DNA from: Saprospiraceae bacterium UBA6168
Lineage (GTDB): Bacteria > Bacteroidota > Bacteroidia > Chitinophagales > Saprospiraceae
NCBI GenBank assembly: GCA_002435785.1
Contig: DIUC01000039.1
Coordinates: forward strand, 18,623-82,622
Direction: 5' to 3'
Length of the DNA: 64,000 nucleotides
The stretch's first letter is position 1, and each line of letters begins with the position of its first letter. Shown here one piece after another: positions 39,902 to 48,582 of this stretch. The translations under genes and the position numbers were made by a program. The notes beneath the pieces were generated by a model. That model worked only from the letters and a program-made list of their open reading frames with translations. It was not told the origin of the DNA and did not search any database.

Positions 39902-42004
39902 TCATTTCTTTTCCATCACCAACGCCTCCAGCTTTGCAAGTCGGGCTTCCATGGCCTCCATTTTGCCTGCCTGCTCCGCAATGATGGCAGCGTTTTCTCC
40001 CCTCAGTTTCTCAATTTCCGCTTGTTGCTCCTGCATTCCTTTAATCAGGACCGGTATCAAGTCCGAGTAGTAAATGCCCAACCTATTTGCGGGTACCTTT
40101 ATTAGCTCACCCGTTTTTTCATCCCTTTTGGTTTCGTGGTCAACCACGACTTCGGGGATGATTTCCTGAACCTCCTGTGCCAGCAAACCAAGCTTGGTGT
40201 CTTGTATTTTATGGTCTTTCCAGGTGAATGACACGGGTCGGAGTTTCATGATTTGTTCCAAGCCGTACTTCAGCCCCAATATATTTGATTTGTCCCTGGC
40301 ATCAGAGGTGTTGATAGTACCATTCACTGCGAAAACAGAACCCCAACGCCTGCCCGAAGCACCGCAATTGTCGCCACCATCAACTGTTGATGAAACAGTG
40401 CCATTACATATCAATTCGAAATTTCCGCCATCGCTAATGGATTCCACGGTGCCTAAATAGAGGGTTGACCCGATTCGGATATTGCCAGCTACATGCAATT
40501 TTTCAGAGGGGATGGTGCCGATGCCCACGTTGCCCGAAGCACGGTAAATATCGCTGCCACTCAGTGTCCAGTTCGAGCCGAGACCAGAGAGGTCGGCGGT
40601 GCCGCCGCCATTGGAGAGGTACAAGGTGGAGCCGCTGAGGGAAAGGGACTGTATCTCGTTGAAGCTGGAATTATCGTCATCGCCCGTGTTCGTGATGGTG
40701 TTGTTGCCGTTGATGCTGATGCCGCTGCCAGCAGTGTAAGTGGGTATGGAAACCGAGCCGCCGCCATTGGAGAGATTCAGGGTTGAGCCGCTGAGTGAGA
40801 GGTACTGGATCTCGTTGAAAACGGAGTTGTCGTCGTCACCCGAGTTTGAGATGATGTTGCCTGTGATAATGATGCCGGGACCTGGGAAGTAGCCGGGGTC
40901 CGTTGGCAATGTCACGGAGTTGCCATTGGAGATGGAGAGTATGTTGCTTGTGACGCTGAGGGTCTGTAGCTCATTGGTGGCCGAGTTGTCCGTGGCGCTG
41001 ATGGTGGTGCCATTGATGTTGATTCCCTGCCCAGCGGTGTACTGGGTGCCATTGTCATTGGCGGGCGTCCAGGAGGAGCCGTTCCATTTGAGCACCTGCC
41101 CGCTGGTAGCGCCGTTCTGCCCAATGGTGACGGGGCTTCCCGACGAGCCGTTGCCGATGAGCGGCGACTGGGTAACGGTAGCGCCACCGCCTCCGCCTCC
41201 GCCGCCCACGTTGTCGTCCTGTGGCACCCACTGCGAGCCGTTCCACTTGAGCACTTGGCCGTTGGCGGCGCCGGTGGTAGTCACGTCGTTCAGGTCGTTG
41301 ATGCCTTGGGGTACCACACCAGGGGCCATGTCGGCGGCCTGGATGGAGCCGTCTGCAATCTTGCTGGAATTGACGGCGTTGGCGGCGAGCTGCGGCATGG
41401 GATAGAAGCCCGACAGTCCGCCGCCCGCTTGGGTATTGGTGGTGATGTCGTCGGCGGCGTTGGGGTCTCCGGTGTTGCTGATGGTGTTGTTGACGATGCT
41501 GATGCCGGGGCCGGAAACGTAGGTGCCGCCGCCAGCGGGCAGGTTGACGCTGCCGCCACCGTTGCTGAGGCTCAACTGACCAGTTGCGGGGTCGTAGGCG
41601 AGGGCCTGCATGGTCCTTTCGGCCACCTTTGCGTATGGCACGGCCTGCAGTTCGGAGGGGGAGAAGTCGTAGTTGTTGCCGTTGGCGTTTATGGCCACCT
41701 TGAGAAAGAGGCCGCCGCTGCCCCAACTGATGTTGGAGAACGGGATGGAAGGGCTGGAGCCTTTGCCCACCACGAGGCTGAACATGCCGAGCTGGTCGGT
41801 GGTGATGGTGTGCGTCTCGGAGTAGAGGCTGGTTCCCACGTCGTTCAGGATGCTGACATTGGCCGTGCCAGAGGTGTTCCCGATGGCCACATAGCTGCTG
41901 TTGCGCAGCACGGCCTGATAATTGAAGCCGACAGTCTGTGTGTAAATGGCACCTGTGGATAGCGCAAAGCATACCCATGTTAGGACAAGTCTAATTACTT
42001 TCAT
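39902..42004 (-). CDS. large secreted repetitive protein with S74 (tail-fibre) intramolecular chaperone domain
   Basis: About 700 residues from the ATG at 42004 (MKVIRLVLTWVCFALSTGAI, a signal peptide); an upstream TTG at 42025 is less likely. An N-terminal domain begins VGFNYQAVLRNSSYVAIGN. A Gly/Ser/Asn-rich middle follows with repeated WNGSQW/WNGSSW, GPGI and LSLSGSTLNLSNGGG-type units. The C-terminal S74 peptidase/chaperone domain (about 575-680) contains TSDARDKSNILGLKYGLEQI and KLGLLAQEVQEIIPEVV. It ends in a coiled coil (QAEIEKLRGENAAIIAEQAG). S74 domains drive trimerisation of phage fibres, but the signal peptide and context point to a bacterial cell-surface fibre. Confidence 0.82.
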   Translation of the reverse strand: MKVIRLVLTWVCFALSTGAIYTQTVGFNYQAVLRNSSYVAIGNTSGTANVSILNDVGTSLYSETHTITTDQLGMFSLVVGKGSSPSIPFSNISWGSGGLFLKVAINANGNNYDFSPSELQAVPYAKVAERTMQALAYDPATGQLSLSNGGGSVNLPAGGGTYVSGPGISIVNNTISNTGDPNAADDITTNTQAGGGLSGFYPMPQLAANAVNSSKIADGSIQAADMAPGVVPQGINDLNDVTTTGAANGQVLKWNGSQWVPQDDNVGGGGGGGGATVTQSPLIGNGSSGSPVTIGQNGATSGQVLKWNGSSWTPANDNGTQYTAGQGININGTTISATDNSATNELQTLSVTSNILSISNGNSVTLPTDPGYFPGPGIIITGNIISNSGDDDNSVFNEIQYLSLSGSTLNLSNGGGSVSIPTYTAGSGISINGNNTITNTGDDDNSSFNEIQSLSLSGSTLYLSNGGGTADLSGLGSNWTLSGSDIYRASGNVGIGTIPSEKLHVAGNIRIGSTLYLGTVESISDGGNFELICNGTVSSTVDGGDNCGASGRRWGSVFAVNGTINTSDARDKSNILGLKYGLEQIMKLRPVSFTWKDHKIQDTKLGLLAQEVQEIIPEVVVDHETKRDEKTGELIKVPANRLGIYYSDLIPVLIKGMQEQQAEIEKLRGENAAIIAEQAGKMEAMEARLAKLEALVMEKK

Positions 42005-42092
42005 GTTGCTAATTTTTTTAGCCAAGCGCTTACAGTCCTGGCGGGTTTGAAAAGTTTTGAACTGTTGTTTTATGTTAGTTTTCTGGGCGATG

Positions 42093-42599
42093 TCAGGGGC
42101 ATTTTGATTTCACGATTTTGACGGTGGCATGGTTGCCGTCAGGGTCGGAAAGCCGAAGCAGGTAGATGCCGCTGGGCAAGTGCTGGACTTCCAAGGCGTT
42201 TTTGCCGATGGCAAGCAACGGTACGGATTCCAACAGTTGCTTGCCCTGCAAGTCCCAGATTGCCGCCGTCAGGGTGTCGTCCTGCGTAGGAGCCTGGTAC
42301 TCCACGTACACTACCTGCGAAGCGGGGTTAGGATAGACCAAAAGTTGCTAGTTGGCTAATTCGTCGGTGCTGCCCACGATGTCGAGCACGCCATTGTGGA
42401 AGCCCTGCCCAAAACTAACGCCGGAAGTCGTGAGGGTCTGGACAGCGACCTCCCCCACCGTGTAGCTGAGGCTTGCCCCGCTGGCGGTGGCAGTACTGCC
42501 TGCTGAGGCGAGCACTTCTGGCGAGAGGTAAGCTTGTTGTGCCGTGGCAGTGATGCTGACAAGCAATAAAAGGATGAAAAATGGTTGTCGTTTTTTCAT
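42093..42599 (-). pseudogene. secreted T9SS cargo protein interrupted by an in-frame TAG
   Basis: Codons 1-83 encode a signal peptide (MKKRQPFFILLLLVSITATA) and a small domain (SLSYTVGEVAVQTLTTSG, FGQGFHNGVLDIVG). A TAG at 42350-42348 then interrupts the frame. Without any frame change the next codons read QLLVYPNPASQVVYVEYQ and continue to LPSGIYLLRLSDPDGNHATV, a full type A T9SS sorting domain. A single base change (for example TGG or CAG to TAG) would restore a 168-residue protein. As it stands the product would lose its secretion signal. It lies 88 bp upstream of the S74 fibre gene. Confidence 0.85.
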
Positions 42600-42769
42600 G
42601 ATGAAAAGGTTATAGTTGATTGAAATGCACCCAAAGCTGCTGCTTTATGCCAATGCAAGAGCTGCCCATTGAAATGCCGTATGGGCACCCACTTGAATCA
42701 CGCATTATTAAAATTGGGCAATCGGGATGTAAGGGGAATCAGCGGGGAGCTTGGGCTGAAAAAGAATAG

Positions 42770-43204
42770 TTACCCACCAAAAATAGGTGGCCTGGGCACG
42801 TAGTGGGTTTTGAAATTCTTGTACCAAATATGAAAGCCTGCGTTGGCACAGTTTCCAGGGCTAAGGTCTTTGATTTTAAAAAATGCGTTGTGCTTTGGGT
42901 ATAAAATCACCTCCTCCCAACTGTTCATTCCTTTGTAGGTTTCATCGCAGAAGTTGGCAGTGAACTCACCCTTGTAGGTTTGGTCCCTGGAATTGAACAG
43001 CTCTACCGTGATTTCATTTCCTGATTTTTTCCAACGCATTTTGACGAAATTGTCAGGATTGAGTGTCTCCCACTCACTCCACTCTACCAACTTTTTCGTT
43101 AGTGGAATATCCGTTTTTTGGAACGTGGGCCGGGTGGTTTGGGCAGTGGTGTTTAGCGTTGCAAACAGCAATAGAAGGAATACGGGAAGCATGGATTTTT
43201 TCAT
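42770..43204 (-). CDS. small secreted protein of unknown function
   Basis: 144 residues from the ATG at 43204 (MKKSMLPVFLLLLFATLNTT). An open extension to 43264 adds non-signal sequence and is less likely. After the signal peptide the mature protein is about 120 residues, aromatic-rich and probably beta-sheet (KKLVEWSEWETLNPDNFVKM, DQTYKGEFTANFCDETYKGM, NAGFHIWYKNFKTHYVP), with two cysteines that could form a disulphide. No family is recognised. It belongs to the AT-richer secreted-protein block. Confidence 0.65.
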   Translation of the reverse strand: MKKSMLPVFLLLLFATLNTTAQTTRPTFQKTDIPLTKKLVEWSEWETLNPDNFVKMRWKKSGNEITVELFNSRDQTYKGEFTANFCDETYKGMNSWEEVILYPKHNAFFKIKDLSPGNCANAGFHIWYKNFKTHYVPRPPIFGG

Positions 43205-43413
43205 GATAGATATTGTATTTGTGGTGAAATAGAATACTGTTGTCAGCAGTGGTTGCTCGTCCAAAAAATGATGAAAATGTTATTCGGCAAGGGTTTAAAT
43301 TATATGCCAAGTTTTGGACAAGAGGTACTTGGTTGATGTAAACCTTTATTAATATTATTAACTCTGCTCGAAATTTGCACATAACATAAGGTATGCATTA
43401 TGGAAGACCGTCC

Positions 43414-43962
43414 TTATTGCTTAACATAGAAAAACTCTCCGTCGTTCAATTCAAAAATGTCAAGCAATTTTGTGCCCAAAGCATAGGTTCCTTTATCGGT
43501 CCAGTTCACAATCCATATTCCATTATCTTTTAGCATTTCATAATTACTACCAGTGTGTAAAAAGGAAATACTGAATGAATTTTCTGAAATCGATTCAATG
43601 TTCCCGAAATAAACCTGACCATCGTTGAAGGTAATTCCTACTGTTCGGCCTGGCTCTATGTTCAGTTCAGTATCGGAATAGCGGCTCTTCTTGTATTTGG
43701 AAACATCTATGATGTTCACTTTGTCTCCAACAAGATAGCTTCCAGTGCTTGATAATATATTTCCGTTTTTATCAAACTCATACACAGAATGTGTGTGCAG
43801 AAATTCAACTTGGATGGTATTTTCGGTCATGTCCAATTTTTTTCCAATATACATTTTCCCATCTCTAAAGCCGACCGAGACCATCGCAATATCTTGGCAG
43901 TGAACAAGTTGGGTATTTAGAAATAATGTGGCGAACAAACAGAAACAAAGTATTGATTTCAT
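43414..43962 (-). CDS. secreted two-repeat protein, FLHTHS motif family (copy B)
   Basis: 182 residues with a signal peptide (ILCFCLFATLFLNTQLVHC). The mature protein is two repeats of about 75 residues. Repeat 1 contains VGFRDGKMYIGKKL, VEFLHTHSVYEF and STGSYLVGDKVNI; repeat 2 contains ITFNDGQVYFGNIE, ISFLHTGSNYEM and WTDKGTYALGTKLL. It is a clear paralogue of the next gene. Strands dominate; a pair of small barrels per protein is plausible. I do not know the family. Local GC is low (19 of 60 bases in 43501-43560). Confidence 0.72.
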   Translation of the reverse strand: MKSILCFCLFATLFLNTQLVHCQDIAMVSVGFRDGKMYIGKKLDMTENTIQVEFLHTHSVYEFDKNGNILSSTGSYLVGDKVNIIDVSKYKKSRYSDTELNIEPGRTVGITFNDGQVYFGNIESISENSFSISFLHTGSNYEMLKDNGIWIVNWTDKGTYALGTKLLDIFELNDGEFFYVKQ

Positions 43963-43993
43963 GATAGAAGGTTTTAAGATTGAAATATTAGGT

Positions 43994-44560
43994 TTATTCA
44001 GCAGAGAAATAATTTTCTTCCCCGCTTTTTTCAGCTACTTCATAGAGCTGGTGCAACATTGTACCCACTGCGTAAGTACCAATGTCAGTCCATGCAACTT
44101 CCCAAATCCCGTTTACCTTACGCATGGAATAGGTGCTGTGGGTATGATAAAATTTCAAAGTAAAGATTCCAGCCACATCAGTTTCAGCGACCCAGCCAAA
44201 ATATACTTGCCCATCTTCAAATTCAATTCCGACGTTCAACTCCGGTGCGCCAGTAGCCCGCATGATATCTCTTTCATAGACATCCTGAACATACTTATAC
44301 ACCCTTATGTAATTAACCCTAGCTCCAACACCATAACTTCCAGTACTGTGAGTAATGAACCCGCTGTTGTTGAATACATATATCGAATGTGAGTGCAGGA
44401 ACTCAACTTTGATGGTGGTTGCAGTTCTCCCGAGCTCTTTTGCTTGGTAAATTTTGCCATCGGCAAACTTTACCTGGACCTGGGAAGGAGCTTGGCAAAA
44501 TGGAAATTGCGGAGCGCAATAAGTGGCAATTACGAATAAGATGATTTTGAAGATTTTCAT
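43994..44560 (-). CDS. secreted two-repeat protein, FLHTHS motif family (copy A)
   Basis: 188 residues with a signal peptide (IFKIILFVIATYCAPQF). The same two-repeat layout as its neighbour is present: VKFADGKIYQAKEL, VEFLHSHSIYVF and STGSYGVGARVNY, then IEFEDGQVYFGWVA, LKFYHTHSTYSM and WTDIGTYAVGTMLH. The 31-bp gap to copy B and the shared architecture indicate a tandem duplication, though divergence is large. It lies 23 bp after the delta-60/T9SS gene in the same transcriptional direction. Function unknown. Confidence 0.72.
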   Translation of the reverse strand: MKIFKIILFVIATYCAPQFPFCQAPSQVQVKFADGKIYQAKELGRTATTIKVEFLHSHSIYVFNNSGFITHSTGSYGVGARVNYIRVYKYVQDVYERDIMRATGAPELNVGIEFEDGQVYFGWVAETDVAGIFTLKFYHTHSTYSMRKVNGIWEVAWTDIGTYAVGTMLHQLYEVAEKSGEENYFSAE

Positions 44561-44583
44561 AAAAATGAATTTTTAGATTGTGA

Positions 44584-46164
44584 TTAGTTTTTGATGAATT
44601 TCGTGGTGACGACATGCGCACCCGCCTGCAAAACCAATAGGTAATTGCCAGGCACCAAATCCCCAAGGGACAATGAAACTTCCTGTTTCCCGGTAGGGAA
44701 ATTGGATTTTAAGAGTGGCTGGTTAAGCAGCTTCCCTTGTAGGTCCATGATGGACATGGAGACTTCCGCTGCCGATTCCAGTTCGAAGCCGAAAGTGGCA
44801 TCGGCGGGTACGGGATTGGGGTACAAAAGCACCTCGACAGTGTTGCCAAGCGGGTTGATGGTGCCAACATTGAGAGCGGTAAGGTAACGGGCCATAAAAG
44901 GGTCGGCGTCCGTCGGGCTTTGATAAGTAGTACCCACTATCAACAGTTTACCGTCTGGTTGCAACAAGCAATCGGAGGCAGAAGTAGTGATGCTGCCTGG
45001 GTATTGGGTCGAAACAAAGCCACTTAAGCCAAAAGAATCATCGAGTAAACCATTATGCATATAACGTACGATGACTGCGGCATTGCTTGATTCCCCGACA
45101 GCAAGGATGCGGCCATCGTTTTGTATTGCAATGGAACTAATTCCCTCAAATGTCCCCACGATTTGGTTCGGAAAGCTGGTCGTGACAACTCCTCCATTTC
45201 CGAATGAAACATCCAAATTTCCATTGGAAGTCAGCCTCAATAATGCTAAATCGCATTCGTTTCCTTCGTAAACAAAGCCTCCTGCCACTATTTTGCCATC
45301 ACTTTGTAACTGGATGGAGGAGAGAAATGCTTCTTCTGTATTCGGAAACGAAAAAACAGCTTTGCCGGCGTTGCCAAAGAAATTGTCCAAAGTGCCATTT
45401 GTATTAAATCGAATGAATGCAAAAGCATGCCCTTGACCATTGTTGGCAGAACCTGCCACGAGGATTTTACCATCTGGTTGAATCAAAACATCTTGGGCAA
45501 AATCACTGATGCCCAGTGTGGCCGTGGCCAGTCCGTCGAAACTAAACGAATTGTCCAATGTGCCGTCGGTGTTCAATCGAACAATGGCGAAATGGCTTTT
45601 ATCTAACTCAGTCTCAAAGCCAACAGCCACCACCTTGCCGTCAGGTTGCAGGGCCAAGGCTTCCAAGCCAGCCGGGCTTGGAAATTTCCAGTTTAAAATA
45701 ACCGACCCGAAATTGCCAAAGCCAGGAGTAGCATGGCCCGTTAAACCTCTTGATTCGAATGCAAAAGAATTGAATCCAAGGGTATCGGTTACAGTACCGC
45801 CAATAATATTGTTACCATCTGAAGATGCAACGATAGCGGTCGCTCTGGCGGACTCAACGAAGGAATCAAAATAGCCGCTCGCTCCTTGCCCTAAGCCCGT
45901 GTACGATTCATCAATGGAGGCATCAGGGTTCAGCCTGTACTTTACATATTCTTGTTGCCAATCAGCATTGTTGCCCAAAAAAAGAATTTTGCCGTCGGAT
46001 TGCAATGCGCATGCTTTTCCCTCAAGGTTTAACACTGAGAATATGTCGGTGAAATCCAAATTTACCATTCCATCCCCATCAAAATCCCCATCCAACGTAC
46101 CTTCCTGCTGTGCAAAGAGATGGCCTGCACACAAGGCGCAGAAAAGAAAAATGAGCTTTTTCAT
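44584..46164 (-). CDS. secreted delta-60 repeat protein with T9SS sorting domain
   Basis: 526 residues with a signal peptide (MKKLIFLFCALCAGHLFAQ). About six delta-60 repeats fill residues 45-430, recognised by LQPDGKVVAVGFE, IQPDGKILVAGSA, LQSDGKIVAGGFV and LNTDGTLDNSFSFDG-type motifs. They are followed by a type A sorting domain (EVLLYPNPVPADATFGFELE to PGNYLLVLQAGAHVVTTKFI). The protein is therefore exported by T9SS and probably surface-bound; delta-60 repeats form a beta-propeller-like structure of unknown ligand. It starts 40 bp after the cytolysin-family gene, so the two are probably co-transcribed. Confidence 0.85.
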   Translation of the reverse strand: MKKLIFLFCALCAGHLFAQQEGTLDGDFDGDGMVNLDFTDIFSVLNLEGKACALQSDGKILFLGNNADWQQEYVKYRLNPDASIDESYTGLGQGASGYFDSFVESARATAIVASSDGNNIIGGTVTDTLGFNSFAFESRGLTGHATPGFGNFGSVILNWKFPSPAGLEALALQPDGKVVAVGFETELDKSHFAIVRLNTDGTLDNSFSFDGLATATLGISDFAQDVLIQPDGKILVAGSANNGQGHAFAFIRFNTNGTLDNFFGNAGKAVFSFPNTEEAFLSSIQLQSDGKIVAGGFVYEGNECDLALLRLTSNGNLDVSFGNGGVVTTSFPNQIVGTFEGISSIAIQNDGRILAVGESSNAAVIVRYMHNGLLDDSFGLSGFVSTQYPGSITTSASDCLLQPDGKLLIVGTTYQSPTDADPFMARYLTALNVGTINPLGNTVEVLLYPNPVPADATFGFELESAAEVSMSIMDLQGKLLNQPLLKSNFPTGKQEVSLSLGDLVPGNYLLVLQAGAHVVTTKFIKN

Positions 46165-46204
46165 GTTGTTGAAAATTTAGAAATAATGAGAATTATACGT
46201 CGAA

Positions 46205-47935
46205 TCATTTTACAGCCTCACAGGTTACCAGGCCACGTACTTCTGTTTGTGAGTCTCCTTCGTCGTCTGTAAACTCATCTGTAAAAGGCATCTTATCAGT
46301 ATCCTTGCCGGGTCTTAAATTTCCAAGCGGGATTATCCTACAGAAATAATTATCCCCATTTTTGTTATATCGTATTTTCTTGCCCTCTCTCATGCTCAAG
46401 AAATCGTTTCCACTTCCACTATCATAGTCGTTCAGCCAATACCATATTAGCATAACGGCATTCTGCTGCTGTTCCGGTTCCAATCGGAAGATAACTTTGC
46501 CCTTTGGAACATACGCTCCCTCATCCGAGGTTAGGTGATTGCTTTCGGCAATATCCAGCAGCCTATCGCCGCCCTGTACCGAATAGATTTCTTTTTTGTC
46601 TCCTCCAAAAACTTGCACCCATACTTGACCATACAAATCCCAGTCATCATCCTTGCTCATACTTACCGAATTCAGGTTGACGGTGTATGCCAATGCTGTA
46701 TTTGGCGTACAGCTTCGGGTAATGAAATAGTCGGTTGCGCTTTGCGACATTACGACGCCTCCTTCCATATTTCGGAACGTGTACTTGATAGGTTGAACCT
46801 GAGCATTATTGCCATTTTTAAAAATCCCCTGAATAATACTTATGAGTTCAGCTTTGTTGAATGCGGGATATACACCAGGTTTAGGCCCTCCTATGACATA
46901 CATTTTTATAACTGTTTCTTCGCGGTAATCCTTCATATAGCTGTCAAAATTAAACTCCCCACCAGCAGCTAATGCAGAATAGGATGCATCTAACTTGTTG
47001 GACATTTCCTTGTTGGATTTTGTGGTCTCAATGCTTGCCAAGACACGCACCCCATAAGTGACCGAGCTAATATACATCATGTCTCTTGTTGCTTGGCCAG
47101 GGTTCTGGAAGAATCCACCGTCTGGAAATTTTGTGTCCACAATAAATATCTCTTGCGTACAGTCCACCAAAAGGTATTTCTTGTATTCAGATTCATTGAA
47201 GTTGAAAATAGCGGAAGCTGAAAAGCCGAAGCCTGCCCCAGAAGCTCCTATTTTCAGGCTGGCATCCGCTTGGCTTGTTACTTCTTCTACTTTCATTTTG
47301 AAAGCACCATTGGCAGTACTTGTAAAACGGCTCGTCAGCCTATTGATGCCATTCCGAATATTGTCAACATTAGGATTGTCAACAGTCTCGTAGCTATTGC
47401 CATTAACGCCTATTGATGGCGTGGAAATGTTAATGGGATTTCTGTTACCAGTTTCTTCCCGCCAACTCCCATTGACGTAATTCTCAAATTTATAGATGGC
47501 ACCAGGGTAAAGATGGGAAGCTTGATCAAGATTGTCAACAGTTAGGAAAGCATCGTTGTCGAGACTGATTCTTGTTTCAACAGTGGTGCATTTGCTACCT
47601 TTTTCATCAGTGTCTTCCTGAAAGTTCTTTTGTTCCATTGCTGGTTTTTTAGCGTTGGGATTCAGCGGCTTTGTTATAGCTATTCCATTTCCCATGTCGA
47701 AAGTATTAGTGACTTTGGTGCCGTCTTTTAACGTCCATTTGTGAGTGTATTTGCCAAACGTACCAGGCAGCGTTTGAGCCTTTTCCATCTCTATCTTTGG
47801 CTTGTTTCCAATGGGTGCTTTCTCCATTTGCAAATCAGTGTTGTTCATGGGCTTTCTAACAACACCGCCGGGAATTTGAGCGATTAAATTGGTTGTGGCA
47901 AAAAAGCTTAACAAAAGGATGGTTATGATTTTCAT
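46205..47935 (-). CDS. thiol-activated cytolysin family protein (cholesterol-dependent-cytolysin-like)
   Basis: 576 residues with a signal peptide (MKIITILLLSFFATTNLIAQ). The body matches the CDC pore-forming fold in order: LTVDNLDQASHLYPGAIYKF (131-150), a Gly/Ser/Ala-rich amphipathic stretch suited to a membrane hairpin (228-246), SVTYGVRVLASIETT (291-305), the YVIGG glycine pair (G349-G350) needed for pore opening in known CDCs, and QPIKYTFRNMEGGVVMSQSA (381-400). The Trp-rich undecapeptide (ECTGLAWEWWR) of classical CDCs is missing. The last 170 residues differ, with a YGQVWVQVFGG sandwich start and an acidic tail. Related CDC-like proteins exist in other Bacteroidota such as Elizabethkingia. 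A residue 21-120 extension may be a pro-region. Target membrane unknown. Confidence 0.85.
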   Translation of the reverse strand: MKIITILLLSFFATTNLIAQIPGGVVRKPMNNTDLQMEKAPIGNKPKIEMEKAQTLPGTFGKYTHKWTLKDGTKVTNTFDMGNGIAITKPLNPNAKKPAMEQKNFQEDTDEKGSKCTTVETRISLDNDAFLTVDNLDQASHLYPGAIYKFENYVNGSWREETGNRNPINISTPSIGVNGNSYETVDNPNVDNIRNGINRLTSRFTSTANGAFKMKVEEVTSQADASLKIGASGAGFGFSASAIFNFNESEYKKYLLVDCTQEIFIVDTKFPDGGFFQNPGQATRDMMYISSVTYGVRVLASIETTKSNKEMSNKLDASYSALAAGGEFNFDSYMKDYREETVIKMYVIGGPKPGVYPAFNKAELISIIQGIFKNGNNAQVQPIKYTFRNMEGGVVMSQSATDYFITRSCTPNTALAYTVNLNSVSMSKDDDWDLYGQVWVQVFGGDKKEIYSVQGGDRLLDIAESNHLTSDEGAYVPKGKVIFRLEPEQQQNAVMLIWYWLNDYDSGSGNDFLSMREGKKIRYNKNGDNYFCRIIPLGNLRPGKDTDKMPFTDEFTDDEGDSQTEVRGLVTCEAVK

Positions 47936-48018
47936 TGCTGATAATTTTTATGGTGAAAAATGATTTTTAATATGCATTGCAATTGAACCATTGAAAGTAA
48001 ATGGCAATTGGATTTATT

Positions 48019-48441
48019 TTAAAACTTGGTGATGGTGAAGCTGATGGTATAGCTGTTATCAGAAAACGAATACCGGGTATTTGTGCCAGAAAGCATCTCT
48101 TCAGTGATTGTCACTTTGACGAGCAAGTCATCTGGATCCAAAACATCGTGTTCGTATAAGCTTAAAACGGTTCCCAATTCAACAAATGAAAAGGATTCTT
48201 CTGAAAAATAAAGGGATTTAGTGGAGGTATCACAAATCTCGAAAGTAGCAGTTTTGGCTTGGGTATTAGAATTCTCTAAATAGACATCGTCACATCCCTT
48301 TCCATCATTCAATTTTACACTGGAAACTTCAATTTCTGACACTACGTAATTGGATGTAGTAAATGGCATTTCTGAATTAAATGCAGATGTTGATAATGCA
48401 AATGCAGAAAGGATGAGCAAAAACAAATTTGATTTTTTCAT
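48019..48441 (-). CDS. small secreted beta-rich protein next to the cytolysin gene
   Basis: 140 residues with a signal peptide (NLFLLILSAFALSTSAF). The mature part is acidic and strand-rich (VVSEIEVSSVKLNDGKGCDD, KSLYFSEESFSFVELGTVLS, YSFSDNSYTISFTITKF), with two cysteines (GKGCDD, FEICDT) able to form a disulphide. No family is recognised. It ends 83 bp before the cytolysin-like gene and may be its partner, immunity or accessory protein; that is only inference from position. Confidence 0.65.
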   Translation of the reverse strand: MKKSNLFLLILSAFALSTSAFNSEMPFTTSNYVVSEIEVSSVKLNDGKGCDDVYLENSNTQAKTATFEICDTSTKSLYFSEESFSFVELGTVLSLYEHDVLDPDDLLVKVTITEEMLSGTNTRYSFSDNSYTISFTITKF

Positions 48442-48582
48442 GACAAATTAATTTTAAAGTGAAAATTATTAAAAGCATACAGCAGCTACCACTTTTTGAA
48501 GAAAATGGTTAAGTCTGTTTGCAGAGGTCAATGAAAGGCCGTCGCCATCTATTCCAAGCAATTGTTCCATTGCTTGTATGCA

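Noticed and set aside
41055..41962. Long frames on both strands over the S74 protein gene (including 307 and 235 codons)
   Set aside because: They overlap the Gly/Ser-rich repeats and have abnormal Arg- or Val/Gly-rich composition; shadows of the real gene.
39902..42004. Prophage
   Set aside because: Only the S74 domain is phage-like; the protein has a signal peptide and no capsid, tail or integrase gene is in the window.
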